This document shows positions 1-10,755 of a DNA stretch of 36,500 bases, piece after piece. The notes below the pieces were generated by a model. The model saw only the letters and a program-made list of their open reading frames with translations, ran no database searches and was not told the DNA's origin. Origin of the DNA: Candidatus Woesebacteria bacterium (GTDB taxonomy: Bacteria > Patescibacteriota > Microgenomatia > UBA8517). The first letter of the stretch is position 1. Every line of letters begins with the position of its first letter. The stretch covers positions 1 to 36,500 of the forward strand of contig JAFGPD010000054.1 of NCBI GenBank assembly GCA_016926185.1, in the 5' to 3' direction. Position numbers and translations under genes: made by a program.

Positions 1-1
1 C

Positions 2-124
2 TTTGATACCTACAATGCTGATTCATACCCGAGACTGATCACTAAACCCGGAACAGAAGTACAAATGAGACATGGTAACTTTTTCCAGAATAACTCTGAG
101 AAAGGATTCCTGTGGGCGGATTGA
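2..124 (+). CDS. C-terminal fragment of a protein truncated by the window start (…FDTYNADSYPRLITKPGTEVQMRHGNFFQNNSEKGFLWAD*)
   Basis: Open frame from base 2 to TGA at 122-124; family not identifiable from 40 residues. Confidence 0.5.
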   Translation, partial: FDTYNADSYPRLITKPGTEVQMRHGNFFQNNSEKGFLWAD

Positions 125-183
125 TCAGCTCTGTAAGAGCTGTGAAGCACACTGGAAATAACAGGAGTCAAACAGGAGAACAC

Positions 184-681
184 AGGACAATGAAATTAAA
201 AACAAACAGAATAATTACAACAAAACCCTGGAGGGTCAAAAATAAGACTGGACATCTATTATTTGGAAAATTAACAAAAAAGATAATCGGTTTTTGTTAT
301 GAAATCCACAAACAATATGGTTCAGGACAAAAGGAATCTGTATATCAAAAAGCACTCAAAGAGAAGCTGGAAATAAATAAAATACCTTATAAAAAAGAAT
401 TAAGTATTTCAATAAAATCCGAAGACACCGGTAAAAGTTTGGGCTCTCATAGACTTGACTTTGTTATAGATAAAAAGGTGGTAGTAGAAACTAAAGCCAT
501 CAAATTTACACCTACTAAACTAGAACAACAACTTTATTCTTATTTGAAAAACTCAGAATATAAAGTAGGGCTTATGATCAATTTTGGTAGCAGTAAATTG
601 TATATACGAAGAATAATATTAACAAAATGAAAATAAATTATCCCGCTTTATCCAGTATAAACCCAGTTTGTCCTGTGTGCT
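184..681. repeat. Inverted short repeats (AACACAGGACAA … TTGTCCTGTGT) flanking the GxxExxY gene
   Basis: ACACAGGACAA just upstream of the ORF and its reverse complement at ~669-680; related sequence at 5281-5357. Confidence 0.5.
190..630 (+). CDS. GxxExxY family protein (PD-(D/E)XK nuclease-like)
   Basis: GSGQKESVYQKALKEKLE signature, then LDFVIDKKVVVETKAIK; ATG at 190 is more plausible than the upstream start at 112. Confidence 0.85.
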   Translation: MKLKTNRIITTKPWRVKNKTGHLLFGKLTKKIIGFCYEIHKQYGSGQKESVYQKALKEKLEINKIPYKKELSISIKSEDTGKSLGSHRLDFVIDKKVVVETKAIKFTPTKLEQQLYSYLKNSEYKVGLMINFGSSKLYIRRIILTK

Positions 682-743
682 TAATATCTTTTACCGTATT
701 TACCGTTTCCATTACAAAATTTTAATGTAATAATGTATCTACA

Positions 744-1862
744 ATGAAAATAATAAAAAAATTGGCAATTATCATAAAAAGAATCTTGCACAAATTACCT
801 CGAATCGAGGTTAAGATCATCGATATCCCTGTTGAAAATAAACCTACACTTATACAAAAACTTAAAAGCTTAAAAAAAGGCCGATCATTCTCTTATCGCA
901 GCAAGAAGGCAATTCTAAAAATATTAAGCTTATGGGTGATCCCTGTGCTTCTTGCAGTTGGTTCATTTTTGATGATCAGGCCGGTAATGGCACAAATTTC
1001 TGAAGATCCCGGGATCTTACTATATCTTTTCGAAAATGATCCTGAAGTTGGAGCAGAAACAGTTGGAGACAACCTGTACCCGCAGATCTACTATGTATAT
1101 AACGGTAACAAAGTATTTATAACCGATACACAATACACCAATGCAAAACCGCATTCAAACGGTGAATGGGTAACCTGGATGAGCGAGATAGATGGAAGGT
1201 GGCAAATATTTTTACATAACATCTTGGCAGAAACCACTGTACAGCTAACCAGAGGCGGAAATAATGTGAATCCTAAGGTGAGTGAAGGAAATGTTACCTG
1301 GGAAGGTTGGTCTGAACCGCCTCTCGCTTATGGAAGCGGAAATTGGCAAATATTCGTCTACACGGGTGAGTACATTAAGCAGATTACCCAGGGATGGTTA
1401 TCTATAAGCCCTGCAATTGAGGGAGATTATATTGCCTACATTCAAAAAAATGCAAATGATCTTTGGGATCTGGGAGCCTACTCAATAAAAGACGACAAAA
1501 TTGCAGATTTAGCTTTAAATATCGTATGTGACCATATTGAGATAAAAGATAACTTTGTTTCTTACGGAGAAACATGTTCGGGAACAACAAAGTTCCCTCT
1601 AAAACTCGAGGAGGTGTTTCTATTGGAACTGACCCCTCTCTCTACACTTCAGCAAAAACAGGATGAGTTGATGGATCAGCTTGAAAATATCATTCAACAA
1701 ACCCCAATACCCGATGTGCGATCAGCAACAGATGAGGCCACGCCGGCAACAAGCTCAGCTACTCCCATTCTTGAACCAACACTTACAACAACTCCTATTC
1801 CTACTGTACCAACAACATCTTCAGACACTCAGGAAGCTACAAATAGTGCTGAGGTAAACTAG
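744..1862 (+). CDS. Membrane-anchored TolB-like beta-propeller protein with Pro/Thr-rich tail
   Basis: N-terminal TM; repeated WQIFLHNILAETTVQLTRGGNNVNPKVSEGNVTWE-type blades; T/P-rich C-terminus. Confidence 0.65.
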   Translation: MKIIKKLAIIIKRILHKLPRIEVKIIDIPVENKPTLIQKLKSLKKGRSFSYRSKKAILKILSLWVIPVLLAVGSFLMIRPVMAQISEDPGILLYLFENDPEVGAETVGDNLYPQIYYVYNGNKVFITDTQYTNAKPHSNGEWVTWMSEIDGRWQIFLHNILAETTVQLTRGGNNVNPKVSEGNVTWEGWSEPPLAYGSGNWQIFVYTGEYIKQITQGWLSISPAIEGDYIAYIQKNANDLWDLGAYSIKDDKIADLALNIVCDHIEIKDNFVSYGETCSGTTKFPLKLEEVFLLELTPLSTLQQKQDELMDQLENIIQQTPIPDVRSATDEATPATSSATPILEPTLTTTPIPTVPTTSSDTQEATNSAEVN

Positions 1863-2028
1863 CCATACATAATTATTTTAATTACTAATTGGTCTAATTA
1901 TTCTAAATAGGTACCAATTGCAAAAACACCAAACAATAGATAGAGCAATTTCCTTTTTTATCTACTGATAAATTGGAGCTTGAGATTTATTTAGAAATTA
2001 GAGCACTTAAGTCAATTAGATCAATTCA

Positions 2029-2886
2029 TCACTTCTTTTTAATCCTTATCAGGATCTTCTTCCCCCTCATCAGCCTTTTTATTAGTAAGACCAGAATAAG
2101 AACTACTCCCAACCCAACAATTACATACTTCCAATTAAGTAAAAGCCATAATTTATTTTTTTCTAATCCTTCCACGGGTTCTACATTTCCATTCTTATCA
2201 ATCCCAAGAAATATCACAAAATTCTTCCCCTGACCTAAATTATTTGTCGAGTCAAAACGGGCGTTTTCGGGATCGAACTCCCCTACACAAAATTTTTGCG
2301 GGGTTCCAGGAGTTCCAGCAATACAATTGTAATCAACTATATCTGCATATGGTGAAATGACTGAAACTTCCACAGTTTTTACCGGCACACTCCACTGCGT
2401 TCCCAGAACATCAAAGAAAAATTCATTTTGAAGATTATCTGCTTCTATTAGAGGAGCTGTTCTGTAGTTGAATTTAAAGCTATATTCGCTTCCAAATTTT
2501 TCATCCTTACTCTTAATAACTATCGTTAAGTAGTCATCTTTGGATGAAGTTTTATATTTCAGGTCCTTGCCCGAAGCATTCTTTACTGAGACCAAGTCAA
2601 TTATTGTACTTATCTCCTCATCATTCCAAAAATATTTTGTCGGAACAGGTCTTCTGAATTCATCTACGACACCTGAAAATTTAACAGAAACGGTTTCCTC
2701 AATATTTAAGGATGCATCTTTTTCCACCTTAACTACACTGTCAAAGGATTCCACCTGATATGATGCGGTGACAGATTCTTGAGCGTGAGTATCACTCACA
2801 AAAAATAAGCTAAACAAAAATATTAAAGTAAGTAATTTTAGTTTCCAGATCTTCATTTTTCCGTTGAGATAATTGAATTTACTCAT
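2029..2886 (-). CDS. DUF2207-like predicted membrane protein
   Basis: Signal peptide, beta-rich ectodomain (DASLNIEETVSVKFSG…RPVPTKYFW), C-terminal TM and basic tail. Confidence 0.55.
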   Translation of the reverse strand: MSKFNYLNGKMKIWKLKLLTLIFLFSLFFVSDTHAQESVTASYQVESFDSVVKVEKDASLNIEETVSVKFSGVVDEFRRPVPTKYFWNDEEISTIIDLVSVKNASGKDLKYKTSSKDDYLTIVIKSKDEKFGSEYSFKFNYRTAPLIEADNLQNEFFFDVLGTQWSVPVKTVEVSVISPYADIVDYNCIAGTPGTPQKFCVGEFDPENARFDSTNNLGQGKNFVIFLGIDKNGNVEPVEGLEKNKLWLLLNWKYVIVGLGVVLILVLLIKRLMRGKKILIRIKKK

Positions 2887-2929
2887 TAATATAATATGTC
2901 ATATTTATGAAAATATTTCCAAGGCATAT

Positions 2930-2950
2930 TGACAGGGGTAACCCCTGTCA
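2930..2950. repeat. REP-like palindrome family 2 (TGACAGGGGTAACCCCTGTCA), copy 1
   Basis: 10-bp perfect arms around one base; identical core to copies at 31622, 33792, 34297 and 34519. Confidence 0.9.
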
Positions 2951-2993
2951 CTTAACTTACTAAAGCCTGCCAGGATGTGCTAGTATCAGAATT

Positions 2994-5279
2994 ATGAAAA
3001 GGATGGAAAAATTACTACCACCGATCATTTTGATCATTCTTCCGTTCTTATTATTTCTCCCTGTTTTTTTCGGGAAAATGATATTAGTTGGCGATCTGTC
3101 GGGAAGCGATCTGATGGATATGCACTATCCATTTAAATATAGTCTGCACAAAGCTTACACTAATGGAGAATCGCTTGTATGGGAACCCAACCTGTCATTG
3201 GGTTTTCCACTGGGCGCTGAAGGCCAGTCCGGTCCTTACTATCCCTTAAACATTGCTCTTTCATTTATTTCTCCAGAATTATCCCTGCAACTGAGTATAA
3301 TTTTTGTATTTATTATCTCCTCATTAGGAATGTATCTATATTGCCGGACACTTAAATTTTCAGCCTATCAATCAGTATTTTCTGCGATCCTTTTTTCTTA
3401 TTCCGCTTTTTTTATTACAAGAATAAAACATTTGAATTTAATTGCAGTTTCCGCATGGCTTCCTTTGTCTTTCTGGGTAATAAGAAAATTCATCAAGAAA
3501 CAAAAATATGAATATGCTGTGATCTATGGAATGATCTTTGCTTTACAATTTCTATTAGGTCACCCTCAAATTACCTTTTACAACTTTTTTATAACCACGA
3601 TCTACCTTATCTTCGAAACATTAAATTCTTATAAAAAAGACAGTAGACCAATACTGATCCCAAAAGCTGTGACATTTTTTGTACTTTCTTCTCTGATCAT
3701 GGCAGGATTGTCTGCCATTCAGATCATTCCCACTCTGGAATTTACTAACTTAACCTCAAGAAGAACGATGAATATTTATAATGCCACAGCTTACCCTTTC
3801 AGACTAAAAGACCTATCCACTTTCCTCTCTCCCTATCTGCAAGGCAACCCAGCCGATGGTACATATAGAGCTGATATAAGAACATCGGGGGTCTTCTGGG
3901 AAAACTCCAGCTATTTTGGTATTCTCGGTTTTGCATTAAGTATTTACGGCATATATTACATAGTCAAAAATAGGCGTAATATAGCCAATATTTATATGTT
4001 TTGGATAATTCTTTCAGCCCTATCTCTTTTGATCATGCTTGGCAGTGCTGCGCCGGTATTCTTATTCTTGTGGAACAACATTCCCGGCTTCACGTTCTTT
4101 AGATTTCCAAATCGATTTAATTTATATCTTATCTTCTCTTTTTCGGTGCTTGCAGGACTAAGCATGAAGCAGCTGGTCTCTTCAATACCCAAAAAAGTAA
4201 AACATATCAGGAATACCAAAGACAAAAATGCTGAGTTCATCTGGCCTTTTAATAAGATCAAAACACAAATACTGATAATTTTTATTGCTCTTGCCGACCT
4301 TGTTATTTTTGCAAACACATATATTTCCTACATAGACAAGGATAAGTTCACAAAACCCCCGGTGTTTACTGAAACAATAAAAAATGATGATCAATATTGG
4401 CGCACATATTCTCTCACCCAATACACCCAAAGCCCATACCAGGCATTGGGGTGGAAAGAAAATAATGCAAAAGATGCAATAATTTCTACCAGAGAAAACC
4501 TAAATCCGGATTGGAATATCATTTACGATATACCATCTATAAGCAATCGTGCTTGGTTTGAAGGAGGTTTATCACTTGAAAGACGTGACAATATAGAAGA
4601 GTTTCTTCTATACGAAAATGAAAACCAGGCGCTTGTCGGAAAGGTTCTAGGGCTTTATAGCGTTAAATATATTGTTACTTATCGTGATTATGTTGGAATT
4701 GAGGTAAATCAGATCAAGCAAATTGATCTTGAAGGTGATTTTCCTGAACCTTTAAGACTATATCAAAATGATCAGGTAATGCCGAGGGTCTACTTTACAC
4801 CGGAGGCAAAAGTCGTAAAAAGCCCTGAGGAGGCGTTCAAAGAGGTCACATCACTTGAGCATTTCAGCCCGAAGACAGTTATCCTGGAAGATAAGCCGAG
4901 GGTCGTTCCGGAAGACTTTGCAGACGTACTCGATGATTTCAAGCAACAAAACCCGGTCATGATAACAAACTATCAAAACACAAAAGTAGAAATTGACGCA
5001 GATATTACAAAACATGGATTTTTGGTATTTAATGACATTTATTATCCCGGCTGGAAAGCTCAAGCATGCAACAAGGATGGGTCTGACTGTAGAGAGCAAA
5101 ACATATTACAAGCCAACTATCTTGTGCGGGCTTTAGAACTGGACCCGGGAGAATATAAAATCATATTTTCCTACGAACCGATAAGTTTTAAGGTTGGTTC
5201 GATAGTAACATTATCAACACTTGGCCTATTAATTTCAATAGGATTGTTGCTTTTTGTTAAGAAAAAATTATACAAATAA
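2994..5279 (+). CDS. YfhO-like multi-TM membrane protein
   Basis: Many TM helices; C-terminal …HGFLVFNDIYYPGWKAQ…ANYLVRALELDPGEYKIIFSYEP, characteristic of the YfhO family. Confidence 0.85.
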   Translation: MKRMEKLLPPIILIILPFLLFLPVFFGKMILVGDLSGSDLMDMHYPFKYSLHKAYTNGESLVWEPNLSLGFPLGAEGQSGPYYPLNIALSFISPELSLQLSIIFVFIISSLGMYLYCRTLKFSAYQSVFSAILFSYSAFFITRIKHLNLIAVSAWLPLSFWVIRKFIKKQKYEYAVIYGMIFALQFLLGHPQITFYNFFITTIYLIFETLNSYKKDSRPILIPKAVTFFVLSSLIMAGLSAIQIIPTLEFTNLTSRRTMNIYNATAYPFRLKDLSTFLSPYLQGNPADGTYRADIRTSGVFWENSSYFGILGFALSIYGIYYIVKNRRNIANIYMFWIILSALSLLIMLGSAAPVFLFLWNNIPGFTFFRFPNRFNLYLIFSFSVLAGLSMKQLVSSIPKKVKHIRNTKDKNAEFIWPFNKIKTQILIIFIALADLVIFANTYISYIDKDKFTKPPVFTETIKNDDQYWRTYSLTQYTQSPYQALGWKENNAKDAIISTRENLNPDWNIIYDIPSISNRAWFEGGLSLERRDNIEEFLLYENENQALVGKVLGLYSVKYIVTYRDYVGIEVNQIKQIDLEGDFPEPLRLYQNDQVMPRVYFTPEAKVVKSPEEAFKEVTSLEHFSPKTVILEDKPRVVPEDFADVLDDFKQQNPVMITNYQNTKVEIDADITKHGFLVFNDIYYPGWKAQACNKDGSDCREQNILQANYLVRALELDPGEYKIIFSYEPISFKVGSIVTLSTLGLLISIGLLLFVKKKLYK

Positions 5280-5280
5280 A

Positions 5281-5357
5281 CCAAAGCGGGGGTAAAGAAA
5301 CACAGGAACCTCCCGTTCATTCCAGTAAAATTCCTGTTTTGTCCTGTGTGCTTAAAT
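5281..5357. repeat. Solo copy of the CACAGGA/TCCTGTGT repeat seen around the GxxExxY gene
   Basis: CCGTTCATTCCAGTAAAATTCCTGTTTTGTCCTGTGTGCTTAA resembles CCGCTTTATCCAGTATAAACCCAGTTTGTCCTGTGTGCTTAA at ~644-685. Confidence 0.6.
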
Positions 5358-5360
5358 AAC

Positions 5361-7655
5361 ATGTCAAAAAAAAGATCACAAAAACCAAAAAAGTCCTGGA
5401 AAAAATATATCCGCGACCAGGAAAGAAAACGAAAACTAAAAGAGCAAAAACGCAAAAAACTAGAAATGGAGAGAAACTATAAAAGGATCCCTCAAGCAAC
5501 TGTATCTGATGAGAAAAAAATGTTTATAAAGAAAAAAGTAACAGAAATTGCTTTAGCAATTATTTCGTTTTCAGTTCCTCTTGTACTCTATCTCCTAACT
5601 GCACCCAGAACCATTACAGCATACGGCGACAGTGCCGGTCTTATAACAAGTGCGTACTTTTTCAAAGCGGCACACCCTCCAGGATATCCCCTTTTTATAA
5701 TCCTTGGAAAACTTTTCAGTCTCATACCGATCGACTCTATCGCCTTCAGGTTAAGCATAATGAGCTCAGTATTGGCAAGTTTTAATTCATTTCTTGTGTA
5801 TAAGATCATGCGTATGTTAAAGCTACCCAAAATCCCGGCAGTAGTATCTGCAATCACAATCTCTCTAACCTATTCTTTATGGCTTTATGCAATTACTCCC
5901 GAGGTCTTTGTACTCAATAACACCATAGCTTTGCTGATAATTTATTTGTGCGGCAAATTTAAACAAAAGATAGAAGAGGATGAAATTAGCAACAGCTCAC
6001 TTCCCTGCCTTATTACTTTTCTTTTTGGATTGGGACTTTCCAATCACATGACCATTATCCTATTGGCACCGGCAGTTTATTACTTTCTTTATAAAAATGA
6101 TGCCTTCAGGTCAAAGGAACAGTTGTTCAAAATGATACTATTTTTGTTTTTAGGTCTAACGCCTTATGTGCACACCTTTCTCTCATCATTCTCGCTCGAT
6201 TATCCTCATTACGGAAATTTACCCAACCTCGGCAGATTCATTCAATATATAACAAGGTACGACTATGGAGGGCTTCTCAGCGGTGGTGCAAAAGAAGCAT
6301 CCAACCCCAACGAAAAATACTTAGGAATGTTCTATTATTATCTGAAATTGCTTCTCAACGGCTTTACTTTTCTTTCAGTTCCCGGAGTATTGTATTTTAT
6401 TTACCACAAAGTCACCAAAAAGACCTCGCTGGAGCAAGTCATTGCATTAACATCGATTCTGGCAGGAATAGTATTCCCTCTGATGTCACTGTCCGGATTG
6501 GGTGAAACTGACCTTCACTCACAGGGGGTCGCTGAACGTTTCGGACTTTTGGGAATGCTTTTTTTTGGAATTGCTTTCTTTGCCGGAACTTATTATTTAT
6601 GGCAGAAATTCGCCTCCGAAAAGACTGACTATCTTAACGGGATACTGATAATACTAATGATCATTATCGTTTTTGGAAATTATAAAAAGGTCGACAAGAG
6701 TGACTATGAACTTGCAGAGTATTATGCACAAAATATTTTGGGACAACTTGGGGAAAATGATGTAGTATTCACCAACGATGACCTTACTGCCACTTCCCTT
6801 CTATACTTTGCACGAGTTGAAAATGAGAAGCCCGGACTAATTTTGATAAGCAGCGGCTTTCTGGGAAATAAAAATTACCAAAAGGAACTTAATAAGATGT
6901 GGCCCGATCTTTACAAAACGCAATCCCCTTATGAGTATGATATTGCCAGAGATATTATTGAAACCAATTCCCAAAAAGACAAAAACACATACTTTGTAAT
7001 GCTTGATGATCCTTATCCTCTTGGATTTCTGGCAAATCCTCATTATTTTAAGACCGAAGGACTTCTGCTAACTGCGAACACAAAAACTACACCTTTGGAA
7101 TTGACCGAATCGATCTCTGAGAATGAATGGGAGAATTACAATTATGAAGGGCTTAACAAAAGCTACAATGATCCCTTTGCAAAACTAACTAAAAATAATT
7201 ATGCTCACCGGGCTGAAGTAAACTCCCGTCTTTTACAAAATTATGGATGTCTCAACTGCGCCAAGGAAGAGTTGAAAAACTTCTCTAATATTATGCCGGA
7301 ATTAAGTTACGACAATAAATATCTCGAAAACTTGTCAGCTATCGAACAACCTGACCAAAGCACTGCAGAAGCACTTTTGGAACTTTCAAAAGAACGCTTC
7401 ATTACAAGCTATATGCCCTCAATGATGGATTTCCACCGAACTGTGTGGGATCTGCAAAGAGCTGAAAAAATAGCTCCCCAAAATATTGAGGTGATTGGAG
7501 GTCTCGGGGAAGTATACGAAATGCTTGGGCTTTATGATCTGGCAGGAGAAAAATACCAAAAAGCCGATCAAATCGACCCGTCCGGTGGATGGGAGGGATC
7601 TCTTGTAAGGGTCCAAAAGGAAGCCAGCAAACTTAAACTGCTGAAATACTTCTAA
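5361..7655 (+). CDS. DUF2723-like multi-TM protein (putative O-mannosyltransferase type) with C-terminal TPR-like region
   Basis: GDSAGLITSAYFFKAAHPPGYPLFIILGKLFSLIP motif; GLGEVYEMLGLYDLAGEKYQKADQIDPSG at C-terminus; exact start uncertain (5346 or 5361). Confidence 0.8.
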   Translation: MSKKRSQKPKKSWKKYIRDQERKRKLKEQKRKKLEMERNYKRIPQATVSDEKKMFIKKKVTEIALAIISFSVPLVLYLLTAPRTITAYGDSAGLITSAYFFKAAHPPGYPLFIILGKLFSLIPIDSIAFRLSIMSSVLASFNSFLVYKIMRMLKLPKIPAVVSAITISLTYSLWLYAITPEVFVLNNTIALLIIYLCGKFKQKIEEDEISNSSLPCLITFLFGLGLSNHMTIILLAPAVYYFLYKNDAFRSKEQLFKMILFLFLGLTPYVHTFLSSFSLDYPHYGNLPNLGRFIQYITRYDYGGLLSGGAKEASNPNEKYLGMFYYYLKLLLNGFTFLSVPGVLYFIYHKVTKKTSLEQVIALTSILAGIVFPLMSLSGLGETDLHSQGVAERFGLLGMLFFGIAFFAGTYYLWQKFASEKTDYLNGILIILMIIIVFGNYKKVDKSDYELAEYYAQNILGQLGENDVVFTNDDLTATSLLYFARVENEKPGLILISSGFLGNKNYQKELNKMWPDLYKTQSPYEYDIARDIIETNSQKDKNTYFVMLDDPYPLGFLANPHYFKTEGLLLTANTKTTPLELTESISENEWENYNYEGLNKSYNDPFAKLTKNNYAHRAEVNSRLLQNYGCLNCAKEELKNFSNIMPELSYDNKYLENLSAIEQPDQSTAEALLELSKERFITSYMPSMMDFHRTVWDLQRAEKIAPQNIEVIGGLGEVYEMLGLYDLAGEKYQKADQIDPSGGWEGSLVRVQKEASKLKLLKYF

Positions 7656-7735
7656 AAGGTTATAGATCCGCATTGTTAAATTTACATAAAAACCCAACTT
7701 ACATAATAACGAAAAATAAACATCTAAGATAATTT

Positions 7736-8407
7736 CTAGACTTTCGAAAGTAGATATATCAGATAAACATTGAAGGCACGATCTAATTTTTCAATTTTGA
7801 ACAGCTTCCCTACTTGTTTCTCCATGATCTCATGAGTGAATATCTGTAAATGCCACTCGCTTATCTCTGGTTCTATGTTTGGAAATAACTTGTCCATAAG
7901 ACGAAATTTTGTCATCAATCTCTTAATTCTCAGCATGAATAGTTCATTAGGTACCGAGATGACAATTCTTGCATTGTCTTTAGCTAGGTAGTGGATGTTC
8001 TTTAGCACTTCCCATGGATTAGCTACATGCTCTAGAGTTTGCGAACATATCACTACATCAAATGAGTTTTTCTTTAATACTCTGCTTCTTATTGGTTTTT
8101 CTGCATCAGCAAAGATCAGTTCAGCTTTATCCCCCAGCATTTTTTTCGCATCATCAAGAGCAACTTTAGACACATCAAGTCCAACAATCCTTTTTGCACT
8201 CTCAATTTTTGAAAGTATTTGCCCTCTTTCACAACCGATCTCCAAAACACTATCTTTCTTTGTAATATTTGCCAGTTCAATTATTGTATCCACGCGTTTT
8301 CTTTCAATAATTCCTGCGATTTTCCCCGTGTAAGGAGTTGGGTGGTATTGATACATCGCATCATTCCACTGCGAAACCATCTTTGTAATGTAATCGATCT
8401 TGTTCAT
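7736..8407 (-). CDS. Class I SAM-dependent methyltransferase
   Basis: VLEIGCERGQILSKIESAKRIVGLDVS and FDVVICSQTLEHVANPWEVLKNI motifs. Confidence 0.9.
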   Translation of the reverse strand: MNKIDYITKMVSQWNDAMYQYHPTPYTGKIAGIIERKRVDTIIELANITKKDSVLEIGCERGQILSKIESAKRIVGLDVSKVALDDAKKMLGDKAELIFADAEKPIRSRVLKKNSFDVVICSQTLEHVANPWEVLKNIHYLAKDNARIVISVPNELFMLRIKRLMTKFRLMDKLFPNIEPEISEWHLQIFTHEIMEKQVGKLFKIEKLDRAFNVYLIYLLSKV

Positions 8408-10662
8408 GTAGTTAAAGATTCTTTCTCGCTGATTTCAGGATTTGATCTATTTTTCGTAAACTTCCACTCCCGAATTAAAGCAGTAACAAAAATAATTCCG
8501 GCAAATATTGATGTTCCGATCGACACGTTTATCCCGAGCTTCACACTCTCCGGTTCATAGCGAAACACCACCTCATGCTCGCCACTTGGCACTTCCACAG
8601 CACGGAAAGCATAATTTGCCCTGTAAATCTTTTTCTCCTGACCATCAACATAGGCCTTCCAGCCCGGATAAAAGGTATCGGATAAAAATAAAAATCCATC
8701 TCCAGCTGCTTGAGTTTTAATTACCACCTCAGTATCTTCATACTTAAGAAACTCACTGGTTGCAGAGAAACCGCCTTTGGCACCCCAATCAGTATCCTCC
8801 TCAATATAGATCTTTTGTAAAGGTTCAAAGTCTACCTTTTCAAAATGCTCCAGGATCTCATCGGGCCCAGCTTTCTCAGCACGAGGAACCATGAATTGCC
8901 TCGGGAAATAATCGAAGAATTCAATTATATATAACGGGTCTTGTCCATTCTCAAACTCAATTGTCTTTGCCGGAACAGTGACAAAACTATTGAATGGCTG
9001 ATTGGTTAAAACATAGCGAACACCCATTATTCGATTTAGAAACAAAAAAGTATCGCTAACACCAGTGAGCTTCCCTTCAGGATCATATTCCCAGCCATTA
9101 AAGAATATTTCACTTTCCAGATCATTAAACCTTTCAATTTTCAAAGTTCCGGAATTTGCTGCGCCAACATTTTTCGGAATATCATAAAGTAAATTATTGT
9201 ATACCGGCAACAAATTCCTAAGATTTTTATGAAACTCAGGATCGGTCCACATTTTCTGGTCTTTTATATAAACAGGGATGCTGGCGTTAAAATAGGGCAA
9301 ATTCACAACCCGTTCATTTTTTTGAAGATTCTCTTTTAAATACATCACCGTTTCATTTTCCTGATACCATACACCCCCATCAACTTCCGGATAAAGCTTT
9401 TTGGCATGATGATAAAGGTCAGAGTAACTAATAAGAATTATTAAAGCTACAAGCAGTAACTTTGATCTATTGTTAAATTTGTCCTTAATATCCCAAGATC
9501 TTAGTTTATCAATAGCTAAAGCTCCCAATACAGCTATGGAAAAATTTGTGACAAAAATTATTCTATAAGGTATTCGGAAGAACGAGATGGGTGGAATTGA
9601 AAAAAATACTCCGCCTCCCAACTGACCTCCAGCTGCGAATATGAATGAAACCGTAAAAATGACTGTAAAGATCACAGAAAAATAATCCTTCTTTCGCGCA
9701 AAGTACACACCTGCAAAGAAAAATATTAAACCCAAAATTGAGGGATAAACATAACGCTCATCTGTCGGCCAACCGTTTTGAGCGAAACCGTTTATCGTAT
9801 TATCAACAGAATAACTGCCAAAGGGATCCCAAAAGCTTTTTATATCAGAAAGTGGGAAACTATAATGTAAGATCTCCTCCGAAGTTAATCCTCCAGACCG
9901 GGTTGAAGAATTTGTAAATTCATATTGAGGCAGGAGCTGCCCTGCACCTATGCCCAAACCAACCAAACTGAACAATAAAAGAGATAGAAAAAGCTTTGGA
10001 TATTTATTGCCAACACTCGCCCATCGAATCAGCGCGTAAGGATAGATAAACAAAAGAGAGTAAATAATGATCTGCGGATGACCACCTAGTATCGAAAGTC
10101 CCAAAAAAATTCCGGCTAAAATGATCAGATAAAACTTTTGTTTTCTGATATATTTTTCGATCAAATAAATTATTCCCAGAAAATAAGCAAACGATGTAAG
10201 CATTCCAATATGCATGATCTCATTTGCGGAGAAACCGCTAAATGTTGCTATCACACCGCCAAATAAAGAAGCTGTTTTGCTCAGGTTTATCTCGCGAAGG
10301 AAAAGGTAAGAAAAAGAAAAGATAAGCAGATAATGAAATGCAAGTACTAGCGCATAGGACTGCTGCGGTTCAAGGTCTTTTAAAAGATAATTGACCGGAT
10401 ATAGACCCCCGATATTTGCCGCCAAGAATGGATAACCACCGCTTATTTTTGAAGTCCATATAGGCAACTTTCCCTCTTTATATGAATCGTTCATAAGATC
10501 TCTAACGGGAATGTAGTAATCCATGTAGTCGTTTGTTCCCACATGAGGATTAAAGTTAACGGCACCATTAAAAAGATTGTTTCGGAAGAAAAAGAGAATT
10601 AAAATAAGACCAACAATAAAAGGAAGGACCTCTTTCAGTATTTTTAGTAACTTCTTCTTCAT
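8404..10662 (-). CDS. YfhO-like multi-TM membrane protein (second copy)
   Basis: C-terminal GFLFLSDTFYPGWKAYVDGQEKKIYRANYAFRAVEVPSGEHEVVFRYEPESVKLG; stop overlaps the methyltransferase start. Confidence 0.88.
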   Translation of the reverse strand: MKKKLLKILKEVLPFIVGLILILFFFRNNLFNGAVNFNPHVGTNDYMDYYIPVRDLMNDSYKEGKLPIWTSKISGGYPFLAANIGGLYPVNYLLKDLEPQQSYALVLAFHYLLIFSFSYLFLREINLSKTASLFGGVIATFSGFSANEIMHIGMLTSFAYFLGIIYLIEKYIRKQKFYLIILAGIFLGLSILGGHPQIIIYSLLFIYPYALIRWASVGNKYPKLFLSLLLFSLVGLGIGAGQLLPQYEFTNSSTRSGGLTSEEILHYSFPLSDIKSFWDPFGSYSVDNTINGFAQNGWPTDERYVYPSILGLIFFFAGVYFARKKDYFSVIFTVIFTVSFIFAAGGQLGGGVFFSIPPISFFRIPYRIIFVTNFSIAVLGALAIDKLRSWDIKDKFNNRSKLLLVALIILISYSDLYHHAKKLYPEVDGGVWYQENETVMYLKENLQKNERVVNLPYFNASIPVYIKDQKMWTDPEFHKNLRNLLPVYNNLLYDIPKNVGAANSGTLKIERFNDLESEIFFNGWEYDPEGKLTGVSDTFLFLNRIMGVRYVLTNQPFNSFVTVPAKTIEFENGQDPLYIIEFFDYFPRQFMVPRAEKAGPDEILEHFEKVDFEPLQKIYIEEDTDWGAKGGFSATSEFLKYEDTEVVIKTQAAGDGFLFLSDTFYPGWKAYVDGQEKKIYRANYAFRAVEVPSGEHEVVFRYEPESVKLGINVSIGTSIFAGIIFVTALIREWKFTKNRSNPEISEKESLTT

Positions 10663-10755
10663 ACTTAAATTATAATATCAAATATTGATTTTAAATTATT
10701 ATAATTTCACAAATTGTCCTAGGGTAAGTATCTAACACTTAAGCGACATGTTCCT

